DNA of 64,000 bases from Moraxella catarrhalis (lineage in GTDB: Bacteria; Pseudomonadota; Gammaproteobacteria; Pseudomonadales; Moraxellaceae): the NCBI RefSeq assembly GCF_001656295.1, contig NZ_LXHE01000002.1, positions 494,528-558,527 of the forward strand. The letters are read 5' to 3'. Position 1 is the stretch's first letter. The number at the start of each line of letters is the position of its first letter. The position numbers and the translations under genes are program-made. This document shows positions 29,590 through 38,615 of the stretch, in pieces. The notes below the pieces were generated by a model. It ran no database searches. It had not been told where the DNA came from and saw nothing but the letters and a program-made list of their open reading frames with translations.

Positions 29590-29907
29590 GTTTGGATCTC
29601 ATTTAATGAAAATTGGCGATCCACTGTTATTTGTACGGACAGAGCTATAAAGCCTTTAAATTGTAACAAGATAATACAGTGGCGCTGTGAAAAGCAGTAT
29701 TAAACCACAAAACATGCAGAAAGATAAGTACTATAATTAAATTAAATGTATGTATTTTTAAAAGTTATACTTAAAAACAGGTTAAAATTGCGCTTTGCAG
29801 GTAGGATTGATAGGGTATTTGGGCTGCGTGAGATGTTAATTAGCAAGCATACTAAAAAAATGCTACAATTTGATTAATCAATTATGATCAACCGACTAGG
29901 ATAATCT
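29590..29907. other. 318-bp gap between divergent pckG and radA
   Basis: No gene is seen. The region is AT-rich and must hold both promoters. For radA an extended -10 candidate TGCTACAAT occurs at 29861-29869. No promoter for pckG could be singled out by eye. Confidence 0.45.
29861..29869 (+). promoter_or_regulatory. Extended -10 promoter candidate for radA
   Basis: TGCTACAAT, a TGn-TACAAT extended -10, 38 bases before the radA ATG. Confidence 0.4.
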
Positions 29908-31329
29908 ATGGCTAAAGCTAAATCAAGCTATATTTGCCAAAATTGTGGGGCAATTTATGGAAAATGGGCAGGGCAGTGTACGGATTGCGGTGAGTGGAAT
30001 ACACTCGTTGAGGCACCCAACACCAGTTTACCTCACCATAATAAGTCAAAAACCACCACCGCTGCGCCTAGAAAAACTGCCAACTACGCTGGAGCGGTGA
30101 GCGGTGTGATGACCTTAGACCATGTTGGCGTTACGCATGAGACGCGTATGCCAACTGGGATCGGTGAATTTGATCGCGTTCTTGGTGGTGGGTTGGTGGC
30201 AGGGTCAGTGGTACTAATTGGCGGCGATCCTGGCATTGGCAAATCGACAATTTTATTACAAACTGCCATTAATATGGCAGCAGGTGATTCACTATCGGGC
30301 TCTGCTTTGTATATCACTGGCGAAGAAAGCCTATCTCAGGTGGCAATGCGCGCCAAAAGGCTTGGTCTGCCAACAGATCGCCTGCGCGTCTTAGCCGAAA
30401 CCAATGTCGATACCATTTGTGCAGCACTGACCGCAGAGCAACCAGCCATTGCGGTGATTGATTCGATTCAGACATTATTTACAGAGATGATTCAGTCTGC
30501 CCCTGGTGGTGTCGCCCAAATCCGTGAATCAGCAGCCATCTTGACTCGCTATGCCAAGCAAACTGGCACTGCGCTATTTTTGGTGGGGCATGTCACCAAG
30601 GAGGGTGCCTTGGCAGGACCTAGAGTGCTTGAGCATATGGTCGATACGGTATTGTATTTTGAAGGTGAATCAGATAGCCGCTTTCGTATGATACGCGCGG
30701 TCAAGAACCGTTTTGGTGCGGTGAACGAGCTGGGTATTTTTGGGATGACCGATACAGGCTTAAAAGAAGTCGCCAATCCATCGGCAATTTTTCTGAGCCG
30801 CTATGATAAGCCCATTGCAGGGTCGGTCGTCATGGTCAGCCGTGAAGGTACGCGTCCTTTGTTGGTTGAGGTCCAGGCGCTTGTGGATAGCGCTCAAGCT
30901 CAGCCGCGCCGCATGGCATTAGGGCTTGATTATCAAAGACTGTCCATGCTTTTAGCGGTAATGCATCGGCATGGCGGCATTCATACCAGTGGTATGGATG
31001 TGTATGTCAACGTCGTTGGCGGCGTTAAGGTCATGGAGACTGGATCAGATCTTGCAGTATTGCTTGCGTGCGCCTCTAGCATTCGTGAAAAGGCGCTTCC
31101 CAATCGGCTTTGTGTGTTCGGTGAAGTGGGGCTATCTGGGGAGATTCGTCCTGTGCCCAATGGTCAAGAGCGTCTCAAAGAGGCGATGAAGCATGGATTT
31201 ACCTATGCCATCGTACCCAGAGCCAATGCGCCTGCAGCCAATAACTCACAATTTAACCGTATTCATATCATCGCTGTTGATAGGCTTGATGAAGCGATTT
31301 ATCAAGCTTTTGAAATTACCGTTGGCTAA
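29908..31329 (+). CDS. radA: DNA repair protein RadA
   Basis: A RecA-like ATPase that promotes branch migration in recombination and repair. The 473 residues show the N-terminal zinc finger (Cys 10, 13, 24, 27), Walker A GDPGIGKS at 106-113, the RadA-specific KNRFG motif near residue 255 and a C-terminal Lon-protease-like domain (GGVKVMETGSDLAVLLA). Length is normal. It is convergent with cysA, with only 47 bases between stop codons and no clear terminator in between. Confidence 0.95.
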   Translation: MAKAKSSYICQNCGAIYGKWAGQCTDCGEWNTLVEAPNTSLPHHNKSKTTTAAPRKTANYAGAVSGVMTLDHVGVTHETRMPTGIGEFDRVLGGGLVAGSVVLIGGDPGIGKSTILLQTAINMAAGDSLSGSALYITGEESLSQVAMRAKRLGLPTDRLRVLAETNVDTICAALTAEQPAIAVIDSIQTLFTEMIQSAPGGVAQIRESAAILTRYAKQTGTALFLVGHVTKEGALAGPRVLEHMVDTVLYFEGESDSRFRMIRAVKNRFGAVNELGIFGMTDTGLKEVANPSAIFLSRYDKPIAGSVVMVSREGTRPLLVEVQALVDSAQAQPRRMALGLDYQRLSMLLAVMHRHGGIHTSGMDVYVNVVGGVKVMETGSDLAVLLACASSIREKALPNRLCVFGEVGLSGEIRPVPNGQERLKEAMKHGFTYAIVPRANAPAANNSQFNRIHIIAVDRLDEAIYQAFEITVG

Positions 31330-31376
31330 GCTAAGGCGCTTTTCGTCAGTTGGATTTTGGGCTAGCCTCTTAAATG

Positions 31377-32096
31377 TTATAAGCCTAAAAAATCCACCAC
31401 AAAGTCACTGCTTGGCTTAGCAAACAGCTCGCTTGGCGTACCAATTTGCTCTATTTGCCCATGATTCATAATGACAATCTTGTCAGATATGGCTTGGGCT
31501 TCTTCTTGGTCATGCGTAACCATGATGCTGGTTATGCCAATTTCGCGCTGAATGTCCTTGAGAGAAGCGCGCAGCTCTTTACGCACTTTGGCATCAAGCG
31601 CACCAAAAGGCTCATCAAGCAGCAGCAGCTTAGGATTGGTCGCCAATGCACGCGCCAAAGCAATGCGCTGACGCTGTCCGCCTGACAGTTCATGCGGGTA
31701 GCGGGTTTTGGTGTGTGAAAGCTGCACCAAGTCAAGCAGCTCATCGATACGCCGATCAATTTCATCCACCGAAGGGCGCGTATGACGCGGTAGAAGTGTC
31801 AAGCCAAACCCAATGTTTTGGGCAACCGTTTGATGTCGAAATAACGCATATTGCTGAAATACAAAACCGATACCGCGATGCTGTACTGGTATGTCGGTCA
31901 CATCGACGCCATCAAAATATATCCGCCCGCTGTCTGCATTTTCAAGGCCTGCGATGATGCGCAGTAAGGTTGTCTTACCGCAGCCTGACGGACCCAATAA
32001 AGTGGTTAGCTCGCCTGTTGGAATATCGATGCTGATATCGCCCAAGGCAACAAAATCACCGAAAGCTTTATGAATGTTTTGGATTTCAATACTCAT
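31377..32096 (-). CDS. cysA: Sulfate/thiosulfate ABC transporter ATP-binding protein, short form
   Basis: Energises sulfate uptake through CysT-CysW. Walker A GPSGCGKT (35-42), LSGGQRQ, Walker B LLLLDEPFGALD and the switch His in MVTHDQEEAQ are all present, and the family-specific FVFQQYALFRHQTV confirms CysA. The protein stops at 239 residues, right after VVDFLGL, whereas usual CysA continues for about 100 more residues with a TOBE regulatory domain. No TOBE-like sequence is left between its stop and radA. The nucleotide-binding domain is intact, so it may work but lack that regulation. It is the last gene of cysT-cysW-cysA. Confidence 0.88.
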   Translation of the reverse strand: MSIEIQNIHKAFGDFVALGDISIDIPTGELTTLLGPSGCGKTTLLRIIAGLENADSGRIYFDGVDVTDIPVQHRGIGFVFQQYALFRHQTVAQNIGFGLTLLPRHTRPSVDEIDRRIDELLDLVQLSHTKTRYPHELSGGQRQRIALARALATNPKLLLLDEPFGALDAKVRKELRASLKDIQREIGITSIMVTHDQEEAQAISDKIVIMNHGQIEQIGTPSELFAKPSSDFVVDFLGL

Positions 32097-32168
32097 GGAA
32101 GATACCTTTTTAGCTATATTAATAAATGTTTATATGTAAATGTTTGTTTGATAAAACCTGTATGACTG

Positions 32169-33008
32169 CTATTTTTTACGACTCATAAAGCCTTGAACTG
32201 CCAAAGTGACCAAAGCAAGCAGCGCAAGCAAGCTTGACAGCGCAAATGCCAAGGTAAACGCGTATTCATTGTACGCAATTTCAATCATCAAAGGCATGGT
32301 GTTCGTCTCGCCTCGGATATGTCCAGACACCACCGATACCGCCCCAAATTCACCCATCGCACGTGCATTGGTTAGGATGATGCCATAAAGTAGCGCCCAT
32401 TTGATATTTGGTAAAGTGACTTTCCAAAACATCTGCCAGCCGTTAGCACCAAGCGTCAAAGCGGCTTCTTCTTCACTGTCGCCTTGAGCCTGCATAAGTG
32501 GAATTAGCTCTCGTGCGATGAATGCAAAGGTGACAAATAAAGTCGCAAGCACAATCCCCGTTGTCGCAAAAATCACCTGAATCCCCATGCTCTCAAGATA
32601 GCCACCAAGTCGTGTATTAGCACCAAAGACCAGTACAAACATCAAGCCTGCCACCACAGGCGACACAGCAAAGGGCAAATCAAGCAATGTGGTGATCACA
32701 AATTTGCCACGAAATTGATGGCGTGTGATCAAATACGCCAACGCCACACCAATAATTGTATTGATGGGTAAGATGATCACCGCTGTTATTAAAGTCAGCT
32801 TAATGGATGCAAGTGCGTCAGGCTCAAGCAGTGCTTCTTGATACGCCTGCCATCCTTCTTTTAGTGCTTCATAAAAAACAGACACGAGTGGCACAACCAG
32901 CATGACGCCCATAAATACCACCGCTATGCCAATCAAACTCCATTTAACCCAAGTTTTATCACGGGTAGCAGGATTTTTTTGGTATGAATAAGAGCTTGTA
33001 TTTGCCAT
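32169..33008 (-). CDS. cysW: Sulfate/thiosulfate ABC transporter permease CysW
   Basis: A 279-residue permease with about six membrane segments and the EAA-type loop EEEAALTLGANGWQMFWKVTLP. The motif RAMGEFGAVSVVSGHIRGETNTMPL is diagnostic of CysW. It follows cysT after 51 bases and precedes cysA after 72 bases on the minus strand. Confidence 0.92.
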   Translation of the reverse strand: MANTSSYSYQKNPATRDKTWVKWSLIGIAVVFMGVMLVVPLVSVFYEALKEGWQAYQEALLEPDALASIKLTLITAVIILPINTIIGVALAYLITRHQFRGKFVITTLLDLPFAVSPVVAGLMFVLVFGANTRLGGYLESMGIQVIFATTGIVLATLFVTFAFIARELIPLMQAQGDSEEEAALTLGANGWQMFWKVTLPNIKWALLYGIILTNARAMGEFGAVSVVSGHIRGETNTMPLMIEIAYNEYAFTLAFALSSLLALLALVTLAVQGFMSRKK

Positions 33009-33059
33009 CGTTGTGCCTTAGATTTTATTGTATGATGAAATAATATTTATCATGATAAA

Positions 33060-33938
33060 TCAGTTGGTTTTTGTGCCCAGTCTGGCTGAAAGCTTCCACT
33101 GAATGAAATTTATGGTAAACAAAACAACCAATGAGATTAAAAGCATAAATAACGACACGCAAGCTGCACCTGCGACATCAAATTGCTCAAGCTTTGAGAC
33201 AATGATTAAAGGCAAAATCTCCGATTGCATAGGGATATTGCCAGCGATAAAAATCACTGAACCATACTCACCTGTGGCACGAGCAAACATCATACCAGCA
33301 CCGATCAGCATTGCTGGGGTAATCTCGGGTAAAATCACACGGAAAAATGTGGTCAAGCGACTGGCACCCATCACCGCTGCCGCTTCTTCAAATTCTACTG
33401 AAAGCTCAGCAAGTACTGGCTGCACTGCCCGTACAATAAAAGGAAAGCTGACCACCACCAAAGCCAGCCAAATACCAATCGGTGTAAAAGCAATTTTTAT
33501 TGGCTCATCAAACAGCAGTATTCCAAGGCGTGTAAACCATTGACCAAACAAGCCATTGGGTGCATAAAGTGTGGCAAGGGCGATGCCAGTTACCGCTGTT
33601 GGTAGGGCAAATGGTAGATCAACCAAGGCATTTAAAAAGGACTTGCCCCAAAACTCATAACGCACCAACACCCAAGCCACCAGCGTACCAAAAATCAGAT
33701 TAGTCAAGGTGGCAAGCATTGCCATGGATAAAGATAGCTTAATTGCTGCAAACACTTGTGGCTCACGAATCGTCCGCATGATGTCACCAAAACCCATTTG
33801 CAAGGTCGTCAAAATCATCATCAAAAAGGGTAAAATCACCAACAAACCAAGTGCAAAGATACTAATACCCATACTTAGTCCAAAAAATGGCATCACTCGG
33901 CGTGCACGATTTTTGAGGGGTATTGGCTGATTTGGCAT
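33060..33938 (-). CDS. cysT: Sulfate/thiosulfate ABC transporter permease CysT
   Basis: The Met codon at 33938 (MPNQPIPLKNRARRV) is preferred because AGGA lies 8 bases upstream; an upstream ATG at 33983 would add 15 residues. The 292-residue protein has about six membrane segments, the EAA loop FEEAAAVMGASRLTTFFRVILP and the CysT motif RATGEYGSVIFIAGNIPM. First gene of the cysT-cysW-cysA operon. The periplasmic binding protein gene (sbp or cysP) that often precedes cysT is not next to it and must be elsewhere. Confidence 0.9.
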   Translation of the reverse strand: MPNQPIPLKNRARRVMPFFGLSMGISIFALGLLVILPFLMMILTTLQMGFGDIMRTIREPQVFAAIKLSLSMAMLATLTNLIFGTLVAWVLVRYEFWGKSFLNALVDLPFALPTAVTGIALATLYAPNGLFGQWFTRLGILLFDEPIKIAFTPIGIWLALVVVSFPFIVRAVQPVLAELSVEFEEAAAVMGASRLTTFFRVILPEITPAMLIGAGMMFARATGEYGSVIFIAGNIPMQSEILPLIIVSKLEQFDVAGAACVSLFMLLISLVVLFTINFIQWKLSARLGTKTN

Positions 33939-34124
33939 GATAACAATCCTAATGATACGATGGATATTTGGCGATAAATTCAAAAGATAACTTTACTTTA
34001 CGGCATTGGTTGCTAAACTTTAAGTGTAAAAATTGACTTTTTATTTTCCTTTATAGAATTTAGATATAAAATTTAGACCAAATTTTATATCTTTTGAAGG
34101 ATAATAATAGAGCTTTTCAAACTT

Positions 34125-34156
34125 TGCCAAACATGAGATAATAGCAAGGTTTGGCA
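34125..34156. promoter_or_regulatory. Inverted repeat between cysT and a small exported protein gene
   Basis: TGCCAAAC at 34125-34132 and GTTTGGCA at 34149-34156 form a perfect 8-bp inverted repeat with a 16-base spacer. It lies in the gap between divergent genes and could be an operator. No regulator can be named. Confidence 0.35.
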
Positions 34157-34275
34157 TGATTAGATGACCAATACTGTGCCGTTTTAACTAATCAAAACGC
34201 TGCAGGCGTGAACTTGGATGATTGGCGTTCATAACTTGCCTTAATCATAAAATAAACTATAAAGAGATGACTGTG

Positions 34276-34704
34276 ATGATGAAAAATAAATGGATGCGTG
34301 GTTTGGCGATTTTGGCGTTGAGCTTACCGACAGTGACTTATGCAAAAACTGCTGCCCCTAAATCGCCTGAAGCGCCTAAAGAGTCTTTGACCCAAGAAGA
34401 GCAAATGGCTATAGATTTTTGTGATTTTTCAGCGTATGGCGTGATGCATATTGCTGCCGAGCATCAAAGTGGTGTAACCAAATCTGAGGCACTAACCAAC
34501 CATGATGAGCGCATGGCTAAGCTGAGGGATATCGACCCAGAGACCGCTACGATGCTTGATCAGTATTGGAAAGGTGTCATTGATAGAATATTCCAAGAAT
34601 CGGTTCAAAAAACCGATGCCGAAAAACAAGCATTTGTGATGGGTGTGGGCGAGTCATCTTTTTATTCTTGCCTTGATCAAGTGCTTAAAACCCCCAAAAA
34701 TTAA
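34276..34704 (+). CDS. Small exported protein of unknown function
   Basis: 142 residues from ATG 34276, chosen because AAAGAG lies 9 bases upstream; the frame is open further back to 34222. A signal peptide ends at TVTYA (about residue 23). The mature protein is helical and charged with two cysteines, in AIDFCDFSAYG and SSFYSCLDQVL, which may form a disulfide. No known domain is recognised. It is followed by an RhlB-like helicase gene 30 bases on and may be co-transcribed with it. Confidence 0.65.
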   Translation: MMKNKWMRGLAILALSLPTVTYAKTAAPKSPEAPKESLTQEEQMAIDFCDFSAYGVMHIAAEHQSGVTKSEALTNHDERMAKLRDIDPETATMLDQYWKGVIDRIFQESVQKTDAEKQAFVMGVGESSFYSCLDQVLKTPKN

Positions 34705-34734
34705 TCACAATACTGTAAGCTTGATGGTATTTTT

Positions 34735-35910
34735 ATGACCGAAACGACTGTTAAAAATTTTGATGACTTACCACTATCCGAGCCAATTTTAAAGGCGGTG
34801 CAAGCATTAAAATTTGATCAACTAACCCCCATTCAAGCACAGATTTTGCCACATACATTGGCAAATCAAGATGCCATTGGACAGGCACAAACAGGCACAG
34901 GCAAGACAGCGACATTTTTGATTACGATCATTGAGTCACTATTAAAGCGTCCGTTTGCTGATGATGAAGTCCGTTATCTTGGCGAACCCAGAGCGCTGGT
35001 TTTGGCACCTACCCGAGAGCTTGCGCAGCAGATTTTGGCGGACTGTCGCGAGCTGACCCGATTTAGTCAGCTTTATAATTTGTGCATTACAGGTGGCGCT
35101 GATTTTGATAAGCAGCTTGAACAGCTGCACAAAAGACCGTTGGATATTTTGATTGGTACGCCAGGGCGCATCATTGACTGGGTTAATAAAGGCGAGCTTT
35201 TTTTGGATCGCGTTGAGGTATTTGTGCTTGATGAAGCTGATCGTATGCTGGATATGGGTTTTATCCCTGATATCAAGCGTATTGTCAGACATATGCCAAG
35301 CAATACCGAACGCCAAAGCCTATTATTTTCGGCAACTTTTAATCAGGATGTGATGAATTTGGCTTATCGCTGGCTACATCAGCCTGCATTTGTTGAGATT
35401 GCACCTGAAAGCAAAACCAATCAGGCAATTGACCAACAATTTTATTTGGTCACTGAGCGTGAAAAAATGAGCGCGCTTAAGCAGATTTTGGCGGATGATT
35501 CGGTGAAAAAAACGATCGTTTTTGCCAATCGTAAAGATCAGGTCAAGCGCCTGTATGATCATCTGCGCCGACATCGCGAGGTGACGATGCTGTCTGGAGA
35601 TGTGGCTCAGCAAAAACGAGAGCGCTACCTTCAGCGTTTCAAAGACGGTGAGGTCAATGTACTGGTAGCAACGGATGTGGCAGGTCGCGGCATTCATGTG
35701 GATGATGTGACGCATGTGATTAACTATACTTTGCCTGATATGCCCGATGACTATGTGCATCGCATCGGTCGTACAGGGCGAGCGGGTTTGAGTGGTGTGT
35801 CCATCAGCTTTGTTGGTGAAAATGATGCCTTTAACTTGCCTGCACTTGAGCGACATGTCGATCAAAAATTCAAGCTCAGCCAATTTGAGTTTTTAGATGA
35901 GCATAAATAG
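34735..35910 (+). CDS. rhlB: DEAD-box ATP-dependent RNA helicase, RhlB-like
   Basis: A 391-residue DEAD-box helicase with every core motif: Q motif LTPIQAQILP, motif I AQTGTGKT, Ia PTRELA, TPGR, motif II DEAD, motif III SAT, motif V ATDVAGRGIHV and motif VI HRIGRTGRAG. The FDDLPLSEPILKAV start and absence of a long basic C-terminal tail resemble RhlB. RhlB works in mRNA turnover, often with RNase E. RhlE is the alternative. It overlaps hemW by 14 bases if that gene starts at its first ATG. Confidence 0.85.
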   Translation: MTETTVKNFDDLPLSEPILKAVQALKFDQLTPIQAQILPHTLANQDAIGQAQTGTGKTATFLITIIESLLKRPFADDEVRYLGEPRALVLAPTRELAQQILADCRELTRFSQLYNLCITGGADFDKQLEQLHKRPLDILIGTPGRIIDWVNKGELFLDRVEVFVLDEADRMLDMGFIPDIKRIVRHMPSNTERQSLLFSATFNQDVMNLAYRWLHQPAFVEIAPESKTNQAIDQQFYLVTEREKMSALKQILADDSVKKTIVFANRKDQVKRLYDHLRRHREVTMLSGDVAQQKRERYLQRFKDGEVNVLVATDVAGRGIHVDDVTHVINYTLPDMPDDYVHRIGRTGRAGLSGVSISFVGENDAFNLPALERHVDQKFKLSQFEFLDEHK

Positions 35911-37099
35911 GAATCATGAACACATGTACCCTGATTTATTAGACCCTGCTCATATTCCATTGTCACTATACATTCACATGCCTTGGTGTATCAAAAAATG
36001 CCCTTATTGTGATTTTAATTCGCACGCTTTGCCAAGCCAAGCACCATTTGAAAGCTATATAGAAGCACTGCTTAGCGATGCTGTATCACAACAAAGTTTG
36101 GTATCAAATCGTCAGATTGATACAGTATTTATCGGTGGAGGCACGCCGTCTTTATTGCCCATCGAATCATTCGCGCGACTGTTTGATGAACTGCGACTGA
36201 TTTATAATTTTTCGCCTGACTGTGAGGTGACACTTGAGGCAAATCCTGGCACACTTGAGCATTCGCCTTTTGATGAGTATCTCAAGATTGGCATTAATCG
36301 CTTATCCATTGGCGTACAAAGCTTTGATCACAGCGCCCTAAAAATATTGGGGCGTATTCATAATCCTGATCAAGCATCAAATGCCATTCGTGCCGCACGC
36401 ATAGCAGGATTTGATCGTGTCAATGCAGATTTGATGTATGGCTTGCCCAATCAAAACCCATCAAAAGCGGTGAATGATATTCAAACCGCCATTGATGCTG
36501 GTGCAACTCACCTATCTTGGTATCAACTGACGATAGAGCCAAATACCGCTTTTTATCGTGCTCCGCCACATTTGCCAGATGAAGAGATTATGGCAGAAAT
36601 TGAAACTTTGGGACAAAGTATACTGACAAAGCATGGATTTTATAATTATGAAGTCAGTGCTTGGTGCGGTCCAAATGATGCTCCATGTCGGCATAATCTG
36701 AACTATTGGCAATTTGGTGATTATTTGGCAATCGGTGCTGGCGCACATGGTAAGTTGACCTTGAAAAACCACCCAAATTACCAAGATGGCATTTATCGTT
36801 TTCAAAAATCGCGCCTGCCCAAAGATTATCTTTCATTTGAAGATGCACCCAAAATGGTCAACTTTGAGCGCATTGCTGATGAAAACTTGCCGTTTGAATT
36901 TATGATGAATGCATTGCGATTAAAAGATGGGGTAAGTACTGATATGTTTGAAACACGCACGGGGCTATTAATCAGCACGATCGATAATGAAATGTTGCCT
37001 TTACAACATCAAGGATTAATGGTTTTAGATCCGTTACGCATTGCACCGACCCGTCTTGGGTTTCGATATGTGAATCATTTGGTCAGTCAATTTATATAA
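35897..37099 (+). CDS. hemW: Radical SAM heme chaperone HemW
   Basis: A 400-residue HemN-like protein. The radical-SAM cluster motif is MPWCIKKCPYC, with Cys 31, 35 and 38, followed by Asp-Phe, the HemW form CxxxCxxCxF. Later motifs are FIGGGTPSLL, EANPGT, NRLSIGVQS and a C-terminal HemN-type domain (FEFMMNALRLKDGV). HemW binds heme and delivers it to membrane respiratory enzymes; it is not coproporphyrinogen oxidase. The start at 35897 overlaps the helicase gene; ATG 35924 is possible with AGGA upstream. The gene ends at a strong terminator. Confidence 0.9.
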   Translation: MSINRNHEHMYPDLLDPAHIPLSLYIHMPWCIKKCPYCDFNSHALPSQAPFESYIEALLSDAVSQQSLVSNRQIDTVFIGGGTPSLLPIESFARLFDELRLIYNFSPDCEVTLEANPGTLEHSPFDEYLKIGINRLSIGVQSFDHSALKILGRIHNPDQASNAIRAARIAGFDRVNADLMYGLPNQNPSKAVNDIQTAIDAGATHLSWYQLTIEPNTAFYRAPPHLPDEEIMAEIETLGQSILTKHGFYNYEVSAWCGPNDAPCRHNLNYWQFGDYLAIGAGAHGKLTLKNHPNYQDGIYRFQKSRLPKDYLSFEDAPKMVNFERIADENLPFEFMMNALRLKDGVSTDMFETRTGLLISTIDNEMLPLQHQGLMVLDPLRIAPTRLGFRYVNHLVSQFI

Positions 37100-37110
37100 A
37101 CTGATAGATA

Positions 37111-37140
37111 AAAAGACCTACTCATCTGAGCGGGTCTTTT
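37111..37140 (+). terminator. Terminator of hemW
   Basis: Stem AAAAGACC / GGTCTTTT with an inner CTC/GAG pair and T-rich tail, 11 bases after the hemW stop. Confidence 0.85.
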
Positions 37141-37180
37141 TTAAGCTTAACTTAAGATAAAATTAGAAATTAAGCCAAAA

Positions 37181-37321
37181 TTAGATTTTCTTTTCAACTT
37201 TTTGTGCGGTGTCTGATACTGCTTCGCCAGTTTTTGAGACATCTTTACCAAAACCTTTTATAGTGTTGCAACCAGTCAAAACAACAACGGCAGCGATAGA
37301 AGCAATCAATACTTTTTTCAT
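37181..37321 (-). CDS. Entericidin-like small lipoprotein
   Basis: A 46-residue frame on the minus strand, too short for many gene finders. It has the entericidin layout: Met-Lys-Lys, a hydrophobic core (VLIASIAAVVVL), lipobox TGC with Cys18 followed by NT, then a short amphipathic tail (GKDVSKTGEAVSDTAQK) ending in Lys-Lys-Ile. AAGGA lies 7 bases before the ATG at 37321, which supports translation. Entericidin B is a stationary-phase membrane lipoprotein linked to lysis in E. coli. Here the role is unknown. It lies alone between convergent hemW and divergent trmL. Confidence 0.82.
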   Translation of the reverse strand: MKKVLIASIAAVVVLTGCNTIKGFGKDVSKTGEAVSDTAQKVEKKI

Positions 37322-37567
37322 GAGGTATTCCTTAATGATTTAATTAAATTCATGTATGAAATTCATGTGAATCTGTAAACTCACCCTGCTATCTTAACGA
37401 AGTTTTTGATGAATTTCTAGCGATAGATGCGATTTGATAATACTTTTTACATTTTGTAAACTTTTGGTAAGATTTTTAAATTTTACCTTTGAATTTCACC
37501 AAAATCTGGCGCAATGAGCCGTTTCGGAGTACAATAGGCGGAATCGTCACAGTTGTAAGTAAATTTC

Positions 37568-38113
37568 ATGTCAAAATCTTCAGATGCGCTCATTCATATC
37601 GTGCTATTCTCCCCAAAAATTCCCAATAATACTGGCAGTATCATCCGTTTATGCGCTAACACTGGCGCTCAGCTGCACTTGGTCAAGCCACTAGGATTTG
37701 AGCTCGATGATACTCGCCTAAAGCGAGCAGGGCTTGATTATCATGAATACGCAACCTTAAAAGTTCATGATCGCTGGCAAGATGCTAGATCGGCGCTCGA
37801 ATCGGTGGGTGTGGCGCGTATTGTTGCGATGACGACTAAGTTTAGCCGCCCGTTTTATGAATATCAATTTGGGCTGGATAATGATCAGCATAAAGTCGCC
37901 TTGGTATTTGGTTCGGAGACTGATGGGCTGCCTGAAGATGTGCGTGCTGATATTGGTGCGAATCATTGGCTGCGGCTGCCCATGTTGCCGGATTCGCGCA
38001 GTTTGAATTTAGCCAATAGCGTTGGCATTTGCCTTTATGAAGTATGGCGTCAGCTTGGATTTGTGGGTGATGTTGGGCAAAGTGTGGGCTATCACAAACC
38101 AACATCAAGATAG
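37568..38113 (+). CDS. trmL: tRNA (cytidine/uridine-2'-O-)-methyltransferase TrmL
   Basis: A 181-residue SPOUT methyltransferase that modifies the wobble base 34 of tRNA-Leu. Visible motifs are NNTGSIIRLCANTG at residues 18-31, FELDDTRLKRAGLDYHEY, and the knot region LVFGSETDGLP and LPMLPDSRSLNLANSVGICLYE. All match TrmL/YibK. Length is slightly above the E. coli protein owing to the C-terminal tail. A 45-base gap leads to the next gene on the same strand. Confidence 0.92.
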   Translation: MSKSSDALIHIVLFSPKIPNNTGSIIRLCANTGAQLHLVKPLGFELDDTRLKRAGLDYHEYATLKVHDRWQDARSALESVGVARIVAMTTKFSRPFYEYQFGLDNDQHKVALVFGSETDGLPEDVRADIGANHWLRLPMLPDSRSLNLANSVGICLYEVWRQLGFVGDVGQSVGYHKPTSR

Positions 38114-38158
38114 TGTAAGTTATTGATTTGGATAAATTTTGGATAAAAAGGGACAGTT

Positions 38159-38500
38159 ATGCCACAAGTAATCATTGAGATATCACCAAACGTAGCTGCT
38201 GATGATATGATCATTCTTGGAACGATTAATCAAGCTTTAGATAACAGCGGAGTGTTTCGCCTGCAGGACATCAAAACTCGGCTCTATCGCCCAAAGGCAT
38301 TTTTGATTGGAGATGGTCGTGATGATGTTGCCTTTATTTATGTCAAAGTAGCGATTATGAAAGGGCGCAGCGATACCATCAAAGAGCAGCTTGCCAAATT
38401 CATTTTGAGTGAGCTTAAAAATGTGCTTGGGGCATATTATCCGACCCTGAGCTATGGTGTGGAAGTGGTAGATTTGGCAGACAATTATCAAAAAGCTTGA
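38159..38500 (+). CDS. CHMI-family (5-carboxymethyl-2-hydroxymuconate isomerase-like) protein
   Basis: A 113-residue protein starting Met-Pro, so processing would expose the catalytic Pro1 of the tautomerase superfamily. The layout, with FRLQDIKTRLYRPKAFLIGDG and VKVAIMKGRS in the middle, matches the CHMI (HpaF-type) family of homoprotocatechuate degradation. No other genes of that pathway are near, so the substrate is uncertain. GGGACAG precedes the ATG. It lies between trmL and a HIT gene on the same strand. Confidence 0.7.
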   Translation: MPQVIIEISPNVAADDMIILGTINQALDNSGVFRLQDIKTRLYRPKAFLIGDGRDDVAFIYVKVAIMKGRSDTIKEQLAKFILSELKNVLGAYYPTLSYGVEVVDLADNYQKA

Positions 38501-38574
38501 TGTTATTTAAGCTTTGGCGACTGCCAAACTTTGATCAGTGCAGGATTGCAAATCTTTTTTGCCATCCAAATTTA

Positions 38575-38583
38575 TGCTACAAT
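38575..38583 (+). promoter_or_regulatory. Extended -10 promoter candidate for the HIT gene
   Basis: TGCTACAAT, the same extended -10 form as before radA, 32 bases before the ATG at 38616. Confidence 0.4.
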
Positions 38584-38615
38584 ATCGCTATTTATAACAA
38601 CAATATGAGCGAGCT

